Notes: generated by a model not told the origin, from the letters alone. Shown: positions 41,665 through 52,158, numbered from the stretch's first letter. The stretch is 64,000 bases of DNA from Edaphobacter lichenicola (GCF_014201315.1 NZ_JACHDY010000003.1:434001-498000), one strand, 5' to 3'. A program made the numbers and translations.

Positions 41665-42849
41665 ATGGCTTTGGCGCAGCAGGATGCAACAGTGGTGAAG
41701 GACCAGGCACGATTGGCATGGGTGGCGTTGACGCTGACGCCGGGAATGGGCCCCACAAGAATCTGGAAGGCGATGAATCGGCTGGGCGCTGCGGAGCGTG
41801 TGCTTGAGGCTTCGCTGACCGAGTTGGAAGGCGCGGGGATGTCGGCGCAGTCTGCGCAGTTTGTCTTTGAGGGCAAAGCCAAAGCCGCAGCGGAAGATGA
41901 GTTGAAGCGTGTGGCTGAAGCCGGCGGCAGCATATTAACGCCGGAAGATGAGGCCTACCCTGAACGGCTGCGCGAGATCTATGATCCACCGTCGACGCTC
42001 TGGATACGCGGCGATGTCTCTCTGCTGGCACGGCCGGGCATTGCGGTGGTTGGAACGCGTCAGCCTTCGCCCTACGGAGCAGGGATGGCGGAGCTGCTCT
42101 CACGCGATCTTGCGAATCGCCGGATGGTGATTCTGAGCGGTATGGCTCGCGGAGTCGACACTGCGGCGCACAAGGGTGCGATCGAGGCAGGAGGAAAAAC
42201 GGTCGCGGTCTGGGGCACGGGCATCGATGTCATCTATCCCAAGGAGAACAAGAAGCTGGCCGAGCAGATCGTCGCCACCGGCGGAACGATCGTGAGCGAA
42301 TATCCCCTCGGAACATTTCCCGCGCCGCAAAACTTTCCTATCCGCAACCGGATTCTGAGCGGAATGAGCGTCGGCGTGCTGGTCATCGAAGCGGCTGAGT
42401 ACAGCGGAACCAGAATTACGGCGCGGTGTGCGATGGAGCAGAATCGCGATGTATACGCCGTCCCGGGCAACGTGACGAACAAGAACGCATGGGGGCCTAA
42501 CACCCTGATAAAACAGGGGGCTAAGCTGACCGCGACCTGGGAGGATATCTGGGAGGATCTGCCCTCCGAGATCAGGCTGGCTTTGGAGGACGAGCAGGCG
42601 GCGGCTGGGGGAGGCTCTGAATCGAAACCGGCGGGGGCTGCATCTCTATTTAACGATACGCCGCTTCCCGAGCACGAAAGGATCGTCTTCGAGCGGTTGC
42701 GGCACGACGAGTCGACGCAACTGGACGAGCTGATCGAACAGTTGGAGGCGGAGTTGGGATCCGCAGAGATCTTCACCGCGCTGTTCGAGCTGGAGCTTCG
42801 AGGGCGCGTTCGGCAACTGCCAGGAAAAAATTATGTGCGGACGTTTTGA
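41665..42849 (+). CDS. dprA: DNA-processing protein DprA
   Basis: Loads RecA on incoming single-stranded DNA during natural transformation. The 394-residue protein has an N-terminal SAM-like helical region, the Rossmann core with VVGTRQPSPYGAGM, LSGMARGVDTAAHKGAIEAG, VWGTGIDVIYPKENKKLAEQ, GTFPAPQNFPIRNRILSGMS, and a C-terminal winged-helix domain (about 325-394, HERIVFERLRHDESTQLDEL). It is 270 bases upstream of topA, the common dprA-topA order. With comM at 9 kb it suggests that the organism retains DNA-uptake processing functions. Confidence 0.95.
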   Translation: MALAQQDATVVKDQARLAWVALTLTPGMGPTRIWKAMNRLGAAERVLEASLTELEGAGMSAQSAQFVFEGKAKAAAEDELKRVAEAGGSILTPEDEAYPERLREIYDPPSTLWIRGDVSLLARPGIAVVGTRQPSPYGAGMAELLSRDLANRRMVILSGMARGVDTAAHKGAIEAGGKTVAVWGTGIDVIYPKENKKLAEQIVATGGTIVSEYPLGTFPAPQNFPIRNRILSGMSVGVLVIEAAEYSGTRITARCAMEQNRDVYAVPGNVTNKNAWGPNTLIKQGAKLTATWEDIWEDLPSEIRLALEDEQAAAGGGSESKPAGAASLFNDTPLPEHERIVFERLRHDESTQLDELIEQLEAELGSAEIFTALFELELRGRVRQLPGKNYVRTF

Positions 42850-42932
42850 GTCGCAGTGGCAAGGTTGATTCCTGCGGCAAAGCGGATGCCGCAAAGATAA
42901 ACGTAAGCTCAGGGTTTCGTTTGACTTGGCGG

Positions 42933-42941
42933 GTTATCCAC
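42933..42941 (+). promoter_or_regulatory. Single consensus DnaA box
   Basis: TTATCCACA matches the DnaA-box consensus exactly, in the dprA-topA gap. It is isolated: no second box or AT-rich tract lies nearby, so it is not an origin and may be chance or a DnaA-regulated site for topA. Confidence 0.3.
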
Positions 42942-43119
42942 AGCGTGGGTCGGCTCGTCGACTGTAGTTGCTGTGCTATGACCTTCTCAGTTCGATTTCG
43001 TCAGTTGAGCAATCATGATGAGATGACGCGTTTGCGGAACTCGTGTTAGGTTCGCAATGGAATAAGGAAGTGTGGAACGTTTTGCCTCGGTAATGCGTTC
43101 TGGTGGATGAAGGGAACAA

Positions 43120-46029
43120 ATGGGTAAATCATTAGTTATCGTCGAATCGCCGGCGAAGGCGAAGACGATTGGGAAGTATCTCGGCAGTGACTACGTGGTG
43201 GAGGCCTCGATCGGCCACATCATGGATCTGCCGAAGAACGACATCGGCGTGGAGCTGAAGAGACGGACGTTCGAGCCGACGCTGATTGTGTCTCCGGGGA
43301 AAGAGAAGGTGGTGGATCGGCTGAAGAAACTGGCGTCGAAGGCGGACATGGTCTACCTTGCGCCAGACCCGGATCGCGAAGGCGAGGCGATCGCCGCGCA
43401 CCTCTCTATTCAGTTGCTGCCGATGATGAAGGACAAGTCGAAGGTTCGGCGTGTCACCTTTAATGAGATCACCAAAAAAGCTGTGCAGGCTGCGTTTTTG
43501 CATGCTCGGGATATTGATGAGGATCTTGTGGACGCGCAACAGACGCGTCGCGTGCTGGATCGGCTGGTGGGTTACCAGGTCTCTCCGCTGCTTTGGGACA
43601 AGGTTCGGCGCGGGCTCTCCGCAGGACGTGTGCAGACCGTCGCACTGCGGCTGATCGTCGAGCGCGAGCAGGAGATCAATGACTTCAATCCAGTCGAGTA
43701 CTGGACCATCGATGCGCAGCTTGAGCCGACTGCGAACAAGCAGAGCTTCACGGCACGATTCGTCGGTGTCAACGGTGTTCCTGCGCGTGTTGCCAACGGA
43801 AAAGATGAAGAGGGCAAAGAGCTCTTTCTGTCGAACGCGCTGCCCGATCAAGAGGCTGTCGATGAGGTTGTCAGCGAACTGAAGGTCGCAAAGTGGAGCG
43901 TTCGCTCGGTTGAGAAGAAGGAGCGCAGAAGCAATCCGAAGGCTCCATTTACGACGAGTAAGTTGCAGCAGGATGCGGCTGGCCGTCTCGGTTTCAACGT
44001 GCGGCGCACGATGGGCGTGGCGCAGCGTTTATATGAGGGCGTGGAGATTGGCGCAGAGGGCACAGTCGGTCTTATTACCTACATGCGTACCGACTCGACC
44101 CGCGTCAGCGCAGATGCGATTGCAGAGGCTCGCGAGTTCATCGGCAAGCTCGGCGCGAAGTATCTGCCTGCAACTCCGAACGAGTATGTCGGCAAAAAGC
44201 AGCAGGTGGAGGCGCAGGGCGCTCACGAGGCCATTCGTCCCACAAGTGTGAAGTACACCCCGGACTCGATCCGGAAGTATCTGAGCGACGAGCAGTACCG
44301 ACTCTACAAGCTGATCTGGCAGCGTTTTGTTTCGAGCCAGATGACGCCTGCGGTCTTCGACCAGACGACCGTAGATATTGTTGCGCAGGCAAAGCTTGGC
44401 TATGACTTCCGCGTGACCGGCAGTGTGTTGAAGTTTGAGGGACACCTGAAGTTCGAAGAGGAAGAGAAGCGCGCGCGCCAGTCAGCCAAAGATAAAGCAG
44501 CGAAGGAAGAGGCGAGCGCGAAGTCGACCGCAGATGCTGATGCCGCTGCGCAGGCCGGGACCGAGGAAGAGGATGAAGCTGAGCGAAGGTTGCCGGAGTT
44601 GAGCAACGGCGAGGCTCTGCGTCTGCAAAAACTCGATCCGCTGCAGAAGTTTACCCAGCCGCCGCCGCGCTTCAACGAAGCGAGTCTGGTGAAGACCCTT
44701 GAAGAGAAGGGAATCGGCCGGCCTTCCACCTACGCCTCCATCATTAATACGATTCAGGATCGCGACTATGTGAAGAAGATCCAGTCGAAGTTTGTGCCGA
44801 CCGAGATTGGCACCGTCGTTACGAAGCTACTGGTGAAGAACTTCCCCTACATCTTCGATACGGCCTACACCGCGACGCTTGAAGGCGAACTTGACGCCGT
44901 CGAAGATGGGACGGAGCGTTGGACAGATCTGTTGAGCGGGTTCTACGACCACTTCGAGAAGGAGTTGAACGTCGCCAGCGACAAGATGGAAGACGTCAAG
45001 CGGATGGAGCAGAAGACCGACGAGATCTGCGACAACTGCGGCAGTCCTCTTATTCTGAAGTGGGGCAAGTTCGGCAGCTTCTACTCCTGCAGCAACTTCA
45101 CCAAGGTAAAGCCGATGACGATTGCGGCTGGTCCGTGGAAGAAGGATCCCAAAGCTGTAACGAAAAAGGTTACAAGTGCGTTTGCCTTCCCGCTGATCGT
45201 GAAGGCGACGACGGAAGACGTGGTCGAGTACTCCAAGGAGGTCGGCGACGCGAAGGAGATGGCGTCGGCCATCGCTGAAGCTGCCGAGCAAGGGAAGAAA
45301 GTTACGGTCGAGCCGATAAGCTGCGACTTCACCAAGGAGAACTTCGCCGCGAAGCCTGACCTCAGCGCACCCGGAGCCGACGAGGCGCCCGAAGAGGAGG
45401 CCTGCGACAACTGCGGACGCACGATGGTGCTGCGCAATGGTCCCTGGGGCCCGTTCATGGCCTGCCCCGGCTACAACGAAGATCCACCCTGCAAGACGAT
45501 TCGCAAACTGAATCAGAAGGTGCAGCAGAAGCCGCCGGTCCAGCTCGCAGAGTCCTGCCCGAAGTGCGGCAAACCACTGCTGCTCCGCAACGGTCAGTAC
45601 GGCGAGTTCATCAGTTGCAGCGGCTATCCTAAGTGCAAGTACATCAAGCAGGAGCTGCTCGACGTAAAGTGCCCGAAGGATGGCGGCGATATCGCCGTGC
45701 GCAAGACCAAGCGAGGCGATCTCTTCTATGGCTGCGTGAACTATCCCAAGTGCGACTTCGCTTCGAACCTGAAGCTGGTCAACCAGACCTGCCCGAAGTG
45801 CGACAGCGCTTATGTTCTCGAGGTGGTCAACGACAAGGGTACCTACCTGGTCTGCCCGAACAACCGCGAGGCCCTGCCCAAGCGCCGCAAGAAGAAGGGC
45901 GCACCCGAGGAAGAGCCGACGACTCCGCCCTGCACCTACGAGAAGAAGATCGCAGGGCCGGCTCCCGTGCCCGTCATCGAGCGGCCCGACCCGGAGAAGA
46001 CCCGGGCCGTTGTCGAGAGCGTAGCTTAA
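43120..46029 (+). CDS. topA: DNA topoisomerase I
   Basis: Type IA topoisomerase that relaxes negative supercoils. The 969-residue protein has the TOPRIM domain (KSLVIVESPAKAKTIGKYLG; acidic DPDREGEAI), the catalytic Tyr321 in ITYMRTDSTR, and RPSTYASIINTIQDRDYVKK. A charged low-complexity insert lies near 450-490. The C-terminus has five zinc-ribbon-like modules, each starting with C-x-x-C or a near form: CDNCGSPL, CDNCGRTM, CPKCGKPL, CPKDGGDI and CPKCDSAY. GGATGAAGGGAACAA precedes the ATG. Confidence 0.96.
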   Translation: MGKSLVIVESPAKAKTIGKYLGSDYVVEASIGHIMDLPKNDIGVELKRRTFEPTLIVSPGKEKVVDRLKKLASKADMVYLAPDPDREGEAIAAHLSIQLLPMMKDKSKVRRVTFNEITKKAVQAAFLHARDIDEDLVDAQQTRRVLDRLVGYQVSPLLWDKVRRGLSAGRVQTVALRLIVEREQEINDFNPVEYWTIDAQLEPTANKQSFTARFVGVNGVPARVANGKDEEGKELFLSNALPDQEAVDEVVSELKVAKWSVRSVEKKERRSNPKAPFTTSKLQQDAAGRLGFNVRRTMGVAQRLYEGVEIGAEGTVGLITYMRTDSTRVSADAIAEAREFIGKLGAKYLPATPNEYVGKKQQVEAQGAHEAIRPTSVKYTPDSIRKYLSDEQYRLYKLIWQRFVSSQMTPAVFDQTTVDIVAQAKLGYDFRVTGSVLKFEGHLKFEEEEKRARQSAKDKAAKEEASAKSTADADAAAQAGTEEEDEAERRLPELSNGEALRLQKLDPLQKFTQPPPRFNEASLVKTLEEKGIGRPSTYASIINTIQDRDYVKKIQSKFVPTEIGTVVTKLLVKNFPYIFDTAYTATLEGELDAVEDGTERWTDLLSGFYDHFEKELNVASDKMEDVKRMEQKTDEICDNCGSPLILKWGKFGSFYSCSNFTKVKPMTIAAGPWKKDPKAVTKKVTSAFAFPLIVKATTEDVVEYSKEVGDAKEMASAIAEAAEQGKKVTVEPISCDFTKENFAAKPDLSAPGADEAPEEEACDNCGRTMVLRNGPWGPFMACPGYNEDPPCKTIRKLNQKVQQKPPVQLAESCPKCGKPLLLRNGQYGEFISCSGYPKCKYIKQELLDVKCPKDGGDIAVRKTKRGDLFYGCVNYPKCDFASNLKLVNQTCPKCDSAYVLEVVNDKGTYLVCPNNREALPKRRKKKGAPEEEPTTPPCTYEKKIAGPAPVPVIERPDPEKTRAVVESVA

Positions 46030-46048
46030 CCATAGACAAGGGAACGAC

Positions 46049-46474
46049 ATGGCCACAGCAGCAGACGCTGAGTTGATCTTGAAGCTGTACGAGATGCGCC
46101 GGGAGGAGACTCTGCGCAAGGCGCGGCGGTTTCTCGTCTTCGAGTTTGATCCGAAGACCTTGGAGGAGCTGCGCGTCGTCTCGAGAGATGTCAAAGCGGA
46201 GCACAACCCTTCGTGGCGGCAGGCGCTGAGCTACTGGGAGATGGCGGCGTCGCTCGTCCTGCGCGGCGCACTCGACCCGGATCTGTTTCTGGACACGAAC
46301 AACGAGGGGATTCTCCTCTACGCCAAGTTCCACCACTTCCACGCCGAAACGGAGAAGGAGAGTGGCAACCGGTTCATGGCGCAGACCGCTGCTCTGATCG
46401 ACGCCTACCCCGCTGCCAGATCCCGTTACGAGGGGTTTCTCAAGAATTTTGGGTTGCCCACACCCTCCGTCTGA
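46049..46474 (+). CDS. Conserved-looking protein of unknown function
   Basis: A 141-residue soluble helical protein starting 19 bases after topA, probably in the same transcript. It begins MATAADAELILKLYEMRREE and contains a Trp-rich segment (NPSWRQALSYWEMAASLVLR) and HFHAETEKESGNRFM. No signal peptide or membrane helix. I do not recognise the family; close coupling to topA is the only functional hint. Confidence 0.72.
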   Translation: MATAADAELILKLYEMRREETLRKARRFLVFEFDPKTLEELRVVSRDVKAEHNPSWRQALSYWEMAASLVLRGALDPDLFLDTNNEGILLYAKFHHFHAETEKESGNRFMAQTAALIDAYPAARSRYEGFLKNFGLPTPSV

Positions 46475-46636
46475 GCCAGGACCTGAGCCACGACGGATGA
46501 CCCGAAGACTTTCCCTTTTTGCATCGTTTCTGTTACAAATGCATCACGGCTCCAAGGTCTCCCGAATGCTCCCGGCGCGGGTTTTCTGGCTCAGCTCGTG
46601 TACGTAACTCGTTGAAAAGAATGCAGGTAGTGGATT

Positions 46637-46921
46637 ATGGCGAAGGCAGTTTGGAACGGCCAGACGCTGGCCGAAAGCGAAACCTATGAGACCGTCGAGG
46701 GAAACATCTACTTCCCCGAAGAGTCGGTAAAACGAGAGTTTTTGAAGCCCAGTTCGACCACCTCCAGTTGCCCCTGGAAGGGTCAGGCCCGCTACTACAC
46801 CATCGTGGTGGACGGCCAGGACAACCCCGACGCGGCGTGGTACTACCCGGATCCCAAGCCGGCCGCGCGCAACGTAAAGCACCACATAGCCTTCTGGCGT
46901 GGCGTCGAAATCACAAAATAG
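46637..46921 (+). CDS. DUF427 domain protein
   Basis: A 94-residue single-domain protein of the DUF427 family: KAVWNGQTLAESETYETVEG, then NIYFPEESVKREFL, TSSCPWKGQARYYTI and AAWYYPDPKPAARNVKHHIA. The conserved CPWKG and the W-Y-Y-P blocks are intact. Family members are small beta-rich proteins of unknown biochemical role, often found alone. A hairpin terminator follows. Confidence 0.88.
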   Translation: MAKAVWNGQTLAESETYETVEGNIYFPEESVKREFLKPSSTTSSCPWKGQARYYTIVVDGQDNPDAAWYYPDPKPAARNVKHHIAFWRGVEITK

Positions 46922-46936
46922 CTAAAGCTGAACACG

Positions 46937-46975
46937 CAATGGGGAGGGTCAAGCGACTCTCCCCATTGGTTTTAG
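46937..46975. terminator. Terminator between convergent DUF427 and kinase genes
   Basis: CAATGGGGAG (46937-46946) pairs with CTCCCCATTG (46959-46968), then GTTTTAG. The right arm ends 3 bases before the kinase stop codon. Confidence 0.72.
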
Positions 46976-48471
46976 TAAGCCTGCAGGCGATCAAGCGGCA
47001 TCCGGACCTGGAAACAGGTAGCTCCCGGCTTCGACTCCACCGTAACAAACCCGGAGTGCTTGTTGACGATCCGCTGAACCGTGTCGAGTCCCAGTCCAAG
47101 CCCACGGCCCGGTGCTTTGGTGGTGAAGAACGGCTCAAAGATCCGCGACCGAATCGCCGGGTCGATCCCCGGGCCTGAGTCCCAAACCTCCACCAGCGCC
47201 ATCTGGCCGCCGCCCTTTGTCAGCAACCGCAGCGTCCCCATGTCGTTCATCGCGTCCAGCGCATTTTCGATCAGCGCCGTCCAAACCTGGTTCAGCTCGC
47301 TGCCATAAGCGCTCACCGTCTCCAGATTCGGATCGAACTCCAGCTCCACCTTGACGTTTCGCAGCCTCGAGTTGAACATAACCAGCGTATTTTCAAGCGA
47401 CTGTGCCAGGTCGACATCCTGGATCGGCGCCTGGTCCATGTACGAGTAGTCCTTGATCGCGCTGATCAGGTCGAAGATCCGTACCGTGGAGTCGACCACC
47501 GTCTCCGCCATCCGCTCAACACGCAGCGAACTGGCCACCGTCGCCACCGCGACCGGAAGCACCTCCGGCCCCACAATCTCCGCCAGCTCATCGAGCAGGT
47601 CAAACGCCAGCGTCGTCTCCGAGAGCGCCGGCGCGATCGTCCACGGATTCGGCACGTTGTGGGCGTTCAGCCACTGCACCAGCATCTCCTCGCGGTCCGT
47701 GTTCGCCAGCGGATTCTGCGAGCCCTTGGGCAGGTTGGTGTAGGCAGACATACGCGCCCGTGCATTCGCGATCCAGGCTTTATACTTCTGCGTCGTCTCG
47801 TCCGGCAGGCACAGGTTGCCAAGTTTGTACTTCTGCTCGCCATACTCCTTCAGCTCCCCGAACAGGCTGGCGGCAGAGCGTTGAGCGGCCGAGGCGGGGT
47901 TGTTCAGCTCGTGCGACAGGTTCGCAGCCAGCTTGCCCAGCGCATTCAGCTTCTCCGACTGCTGCTCCATACGGGTAACCTCCCGTACGCGATCCAGCAG
48001 AGCCGAGACACAGCGCTGCCCCATCGACGGAATCGCAACCAGCATCTCCGGAAACAGCGATTCGTGAATATCGATGGCCCACACCGGACCCACCGAGTAT
48101 CCCTCGCCGCCATAGTTCTTCATGCGCGAGAAGGGAAGCTTGCCCGTCATCGAGCCCGCCCGGCCAATAAACAGCGGTGCGTTCGTGAAGCGCCGCCGCA
48201 CCTGAACCTCGCCCTTCAGCAGGAAGTTCATATTGCAGGCCGGTTCACCCTCGCGAAACACGATCGACCGGTCCGGGCCCATACGCTCGGTGCCTTTAGT
48301 CGCGAGCCAGGTGTACTCCTCCTCGGTCAGACCGTCGAGCGGAGTGATCGTGCGAAGTGCCGCAACAATATCCGCAACCGGCGACGGCTGAGCCGGCGAA
48401 GCTGCATCCTGATCTACCGCAGGAGCCGGAAGTGTTGGGAGGAGGCTTTCATAGTTGTCCACAGTAGCCAT
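46972..48471 (-). CDS. Histidine kinase with a cyclic-nucleotide-binding-like sensor domain
   Basis: A 499-residue soluble kinase. Residues about 30-150 resemble a cNMP-binding/CRP-type beta-roll ([40 protein letters not shown]). The phosphoacceptor box is [16 protein letters not shown], and the ATPase domain has [20 protein letters not shown] and [11 protein letters not shown]. There is no transmembrane segment. I start at ATG 48471, which has AAGGAG 8 bases upstream, rather than the codon at 48492. No response regulator is adjacent. Confidence 0.85.
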   Translation of the reverse strand: MATVDNYESLLPTLPAPAVDQDAASPAQPSPVADIVAALRTITPLDGLTEEEYTWLATKGTERMGPDRSIVFREGEPACNMNFLLKGEVQVRRRFTNAPLFIGRAGSMTGKLPFSRMKNYGGEGYSVGPVWAIDIHESLFPEMLVAIPSMGQRCVSALLDRVREVTRMEQQSEKLNALGKLAANLSHELNNPASAAQRSAASLFGELKEYGEQKYKLGNLCLPDETTQKYKAWIANARARMSAYTNLPKGSQNPLANTDREEMLVQWLNAHNVPNPWTIAPALSETTLAFDLLDELAEIVGPEVLPVAVATVASSLRVERMAETVVDSTVRIFDLISAIKDYSYMDQAPIQDVDLAQSLENTLVMFNSRLRNVKVELEFDPNLETVSAYGSELNQVWTALIENALDAMNDMGTLRLLTKGGGQMALVEVWDSGPGIDPAIRSRIFEPFFTTKAPGRGLGLGLDTVQRIVNKHSGFVTVESKPGATCFQVRMPLDRLQAY

Positions 48472-48710
48472 GCCTGGAACTCCTTCTGTCACGCAAACGT
48501 CTGAATCGGTTCAGCAGATCTTCCTCTCCATGTTACAGAGGTTCGGCTTCGCAGTCGTTTCTCTGCTCCTGAATTTCAAGCAGAGTCTTAGCCGGACGAC
48601 GCGACAGTTACGGATTTGAGGATCATCTGAGATTAAAACGGAGGAAGCGACACCAGATTGGATGCCGCCCCCTGCCTTTCGATTGGTAAATCTTTGGTTC
48701 GTAAATCAAT

Positions 48711-48833
48711 GTCCTGCCGGACGGGCCTCCTGCGCTTAGTCACCCCACAAACGAAGACCTGTTTGTGGGGACCCCGATTCGGCGGGCGTTCGCACGCCTT
48801 TTTAGAGCTTCGCGTGGTCCTCCCGTTGGTCGG
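48711..48833 (+). repeat. REP-like element, copy 5 (long form)
   Basis: GTCCTGCCGGACGGGCCTCC, TGCGC, then the hairpin module CCCCACAAAC/GTTTGTGGGG around GAAGACCT, and ends GGTCCTCCCGTTGGTCGG. It lacks the GTCAC/GTGAC hairpin. The extra module pairs like that of copy 2 with one compensated base pair. Confidence 0.75.
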
Positions 48834-48850
48834 AATCATCTTCGTTCGCG

Positions 48851-48930
48851 ACCAACGGGAGCGCCAAGCGAAGCGGTATACAAGTCACGAAGTGACCGCC
48901 CTCCCGCGCAGGGAGCCCGTCCGGCAGGAC
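48851..48930 (-). repeat. REP-like element, copy 6 (inverted)
   Basis: On the minus strand GTCCTGCCGGACGGGCTCCC, TGCGCGGGAGGGCGGTCACT, TCGTGACTTGTATACC, ending CTCCCGTTGGTCGC. With copy 5 it forms an inverted pair downstream of ilvC; the rest of 48493-48710 shows nothing I can support. Confidence 0.75.
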
Positions 48931-48950
48931 AGATTCTTAGACGTACGGAC

Positions 48951-49976
<1,026 letters not shown>

Positions 49977-49995
49977 TGTGTCCCTTTCGAGTCTG

Positions 49996-50304
49996 TCAGT
50001 CTTCTGTTTTGTTTGGGTGGGAATGTCGGTTGTGGTGCGTGAACTTCAGCTCGCGCCGCGTGGTAATACGACGATAGATACGGTCACCGGCGGGGAGGAG
50101 CGCAAACATCATTAGGATAATGCCGGTGCCGATTACGCCCGCTGAAAAGACCGTCTGGTGATACCGTGCGTTCGTGAAAGAAAAGACGCCGCCTCGCAGA
50201 TACGCGACTCCCATTGCACTGGACAGCAAGCCAGTTGCAAAAACGGCTAGTCTCGCTTGAAAGTTAGAGAGTTTTTTTCGCTGGCTTGGCTGGCGTTTCG
50301 GCAT
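49996..50304 (-). CDS. Small two-helix membrane protein A in the ilv cluster
   Basis: A 102-residue protein with a basic N-terminus and two hydrophobic helices ([38 protein letters not shown]), ending with a basic cytoplasmic segment after the motif [13 protein letters not shown]. The upstream neighbour has the same layout and the nearly identical motif [13 protein letters not shown], so the two are tandem paralogues. It lies 19 bases before ilvC in the same transcript. Function unknown; absence of any catalytic motif suggests a structural, transport-helper or regulatory role. Confidence 0.7.
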   Translation of the reverse strand: MPKRQPSQRKKLSNFQARLAVFATGLLSSAMGVAYLRGGVFSFTNARYHQTVFSAGVIGTGIILMMFALLPAGDRIYRRITTRRELKFTHHNRHSHPNKTED

Positions 50305-50325
50305 CAGATCTCATCTTCCGCAAAC

Positions 50326-50682
50326 TTAGCCATTGTGTCCTTTTCCCTTTTTTCTATTTTGATTATTGGTTAGGGTTTTGTGAAGTCTTGAACGTCGTGA
50401 GCTATGCTGCGGCTCGTCGAGTTGAGGTCGCGTCGTAATCCGGCGGTAGATCCAATCGCCGACCGGTAAAAACGCAAAGAGAATAAGGAGAGCGCCAGCG
50501 CCAATCGCTCCGCCTGCATAAACGGTTTGAAGATATCCGTTTCTCCAGACGAAAATGCCTTTATGGATCTGATTCACACCCATGAGGATGCACGCGCCGC
50601 CGCCAGCCACCAAAAACAATCTGGGTATCAGAGAGGTTTTTGCCTTGGTCTGCTTCTTCGGTTTGTTATTGAACCGGATCAC
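50326..50682 (-). CDS. Small two-helix membrane protein B in the ilv cluster
   Basis: A 118-residue paralogue of the next gene: basic N-terminus, helix 1 (LIPRLFLVAGGGACILMGV), a loop with IFVWRNGYLQTVYAGGAIGA, helix 2 (GAGALLILFAFLPVGDW), then YRRITTR and a basic tail ending KKGKGHNG. Its start overlaps the ilvN stop by 4 bases, so translation is coupled to the acetolactate synthase regulatory subunit. Function unknown. Confidence 0.72.
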   Translation of the reverse strand: MIRFNNKPKKQTKAKTSLIPRLFLVAGGGACILMGVNQIHKGIFVWRNGYLQTVYAGGAIGAGALLILFAFLPVGDWIYRRITTRPQLDEPQHSSRRSRLHKTLTNNQNRKKGKGHNG

Positions 50683-51284
50683 CCCTCGCCCTCTGCAAAC
50701 TCATTCGGCAGAATCTCGTCCGCGTGTGGCTTTTCATGGAACAACTTCTCATCGTGGTGGTCAGGATCAGGCGTGCCGAGCGCCTTCAGCACGCGGCTGG
50801 TGTGATGCCCTCGCCGCATCGCCATGCGCCCCGTGCGCGAGACCTCAAGGATCGTGTAGCCGCTCTCGGTGAGCACCTGGATCAGCCCTTCAATCTTGCT
50901 GGCCGCGCCCGTCATCTCGAGCATCACCGACTCGGGCGCAAGATCGACCACACGCGCCCGGAAGACGTTGGCAAGCTCGAAGATCTGCGAGCGAGTCTTC
51001 GGCCCGGCTGCGATCTTGACCAGGCAAAGCTCGCGGATGACGGCGTCGGCACGCCCCACCTCATCCACGTCCACCGTGATCTCAAGCTTGTAGAGCGAAG
51101 CGCGAATGCGATGCGCGGCATGGTCCGGCGCCTCGCAGACGATCGTCATACGCGAGACATCGGCCCGCTCGCTCTCCCCCACCGTCAGCGAGACGATGTT
51201 GATGTTGAGACGGCGAAACAGCGAGGCGACACGCGTCAGCACGCCGGGTTTGTCTTGGACCAGAGCTACAAAAGTGTGGAGCAT
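50679..51284 (-). CDS. ilvN: Acetolactate synthase small (regulatory) subunit
   Basis: ACT-domain regulatory subunit that gives acetolactate synthase its valine feedback. The N-terminal ACT domain begins MLHTFVALVQDKPGVLTRVA, then SLFRRLNINIVSLTVGESE, and the C-terminal ALS_ss domain follows (RSQIFELANVFRARVVDLAP). At 201 residues it is about 30 longer than common forms, owing to a charged tail from about residue 170 (PDPDHHDEKLFHEKPHADE). Its catalytic partner ilvB lies upstream, separated by an exported-protein gene. Confidence 0.93.
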   Translation of the reverse strand: MLHTFVALVQDKPGVLTRVASLFRRLNINIVSLTVGESERADVSRMTIVCEAPDHAAHRIRASLYKLEITVDVDEVGRADAVIRELCLVKIAAGPKTRSQIFELANVFRARVVDLAPESVMLEMTGAASKIEGLIQVLTESGYTILEVSRTGRMAMRRGHHTSRVLKALGTPDPDHHDEKLFHEKPHADEILPNEFAEGEG

Positions 51285-51310
51285 AAGTGCCTTTCAAACG
51301 AGTACGGCGT

Positions 51311-51904
51311 TTAGTTTGGACTGTGGGGCATGGAGTCGACAGGCGGTGCAGGGTACTGCCGAAGATAGGTCTTGGGCACCTCGTAGAGGATCAGTTCGCC
51401 GGGTTTTGCCTTCGGGCTCGCGCTGCTGCAAAGATTGCCCGTTGTGACTCCAGTGCTGAGAATCGCGGCGACGGAGTAGTTGGTGTAGAGCTCGCTCCGC
51501 GGCCTGCAGTCCGCATACATATTCGAGAGGATCCGCATAATCGTCGCCTTCTTCGGATCCACCAGGATGATCCCGTTCTTGTCGGTCCCCATGGCAACCG
51601 ACCCGATCTGATCCACGCGAAGAGCCACATTCAACCTCTCATCGTGGACAGGCTCATTGGTGAGCGCATTGATCACCCGGATGCGAACCTGACCCGGCGG
51701 TGGCGGCGGTGTGGTCGGAGCAGCCTCAGCCGACGCACCAGCTTGAGCCGGGGCACTAGCTTGAGCCGACGGAGCAGCCTGAACTGGCACAGCAGATTGA
51801 GCCAACGCAGCAGCCGCAGACAACGCGATGCCCAGAAGCGGCCAGGCCACGCATCCGACGACTCCGAACTTTCTACTCGCTCCAGCTCCGAATCGACTTG
51901 GCAT
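51311..51904 (-). CDS. Exported protein of unknown function between ilvB and ilvN
   Basis: A 197-residue protein with a signal peptide (VAWPLLGIALSAAAALAQSA, cleavage about residue 35), then an Ala/Gln/Pro-rich linker (APSAQASAPAQAGASAEAAP), and a beta-rich domain beginning GQVRIRVINALTNEPVHDER, similar in pattern to a carboxypeptidase-regulatory/transthyretin-like fold. Two Cys (DCRPRSE, LCSSASP) might pair outside the cytoplasm. ATG 51904 has GAGGG about 8 bases upstream. The gap to ilvB is 254 bases and holds the CCACG repeat. Function unknown. Confidence 0.7.
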   Translation of the reverse strand: MPSRFGAGASRKFGVVGCVAWPLLGIALSAAAALAQSAVPVQAAPSAQASAPAQAGASAEAAPTTPPPPPGQVRIRVINALTNEPVHDERLNVALRVDQIGSVAMGTDKNGIILVDPKKATIMRILSNMYADCRPRSELYTNYSVAAILSTGVTTGNLCSSASPKAKPGELILYEVPKTYLRQYPAPPVDSMPHSPN

Positions 51905-52002
51905 CGGCAATCCCTCTCTCAAAAGATCAAAACCGCGCTACGGACAAAAATAAACTTCAAAAACCTGGCGTATTTTTCGACGGTCAAAAACACGCTGCTA
52001 AC

Positions 52003-52065
52003 GCACCACGTTTACCACGCATTTCACCACGTTCTCACCATCAAAAAACCACGTTCAGAACACCG
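52003..52065. repeat. Degenerate CCACG repeat in the ilvB gap
   Basis: Plus strand: CACCACGTTTACCACGCATT, then TCACCACGTTCTCACCATCA, then AAAAACCACGTTCAGAACACC. The word CCACG recurs four times within about 50 bases between A/T tracts. It lies in the transcribed gap between ilvB and the exported protein. Confidence 0.55.
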
Positions 52066-52158
52066 TTTTTTTCAAAACACCCCTCAAAAACAAGGGAAAA
52101 ACGACGATCTTCGCTCCCGCACCACAGCCAGAATTTTTTCTGCGGAAAGACGAAAAAA

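Noticed and set aside
42933..42941. Replication origin suggested by a perfect DnaA box.
   Set aside because: Only one box, no AT-rich unwinding region, no dnaA/dnaN nearby, and the flanks are dprA and topA.
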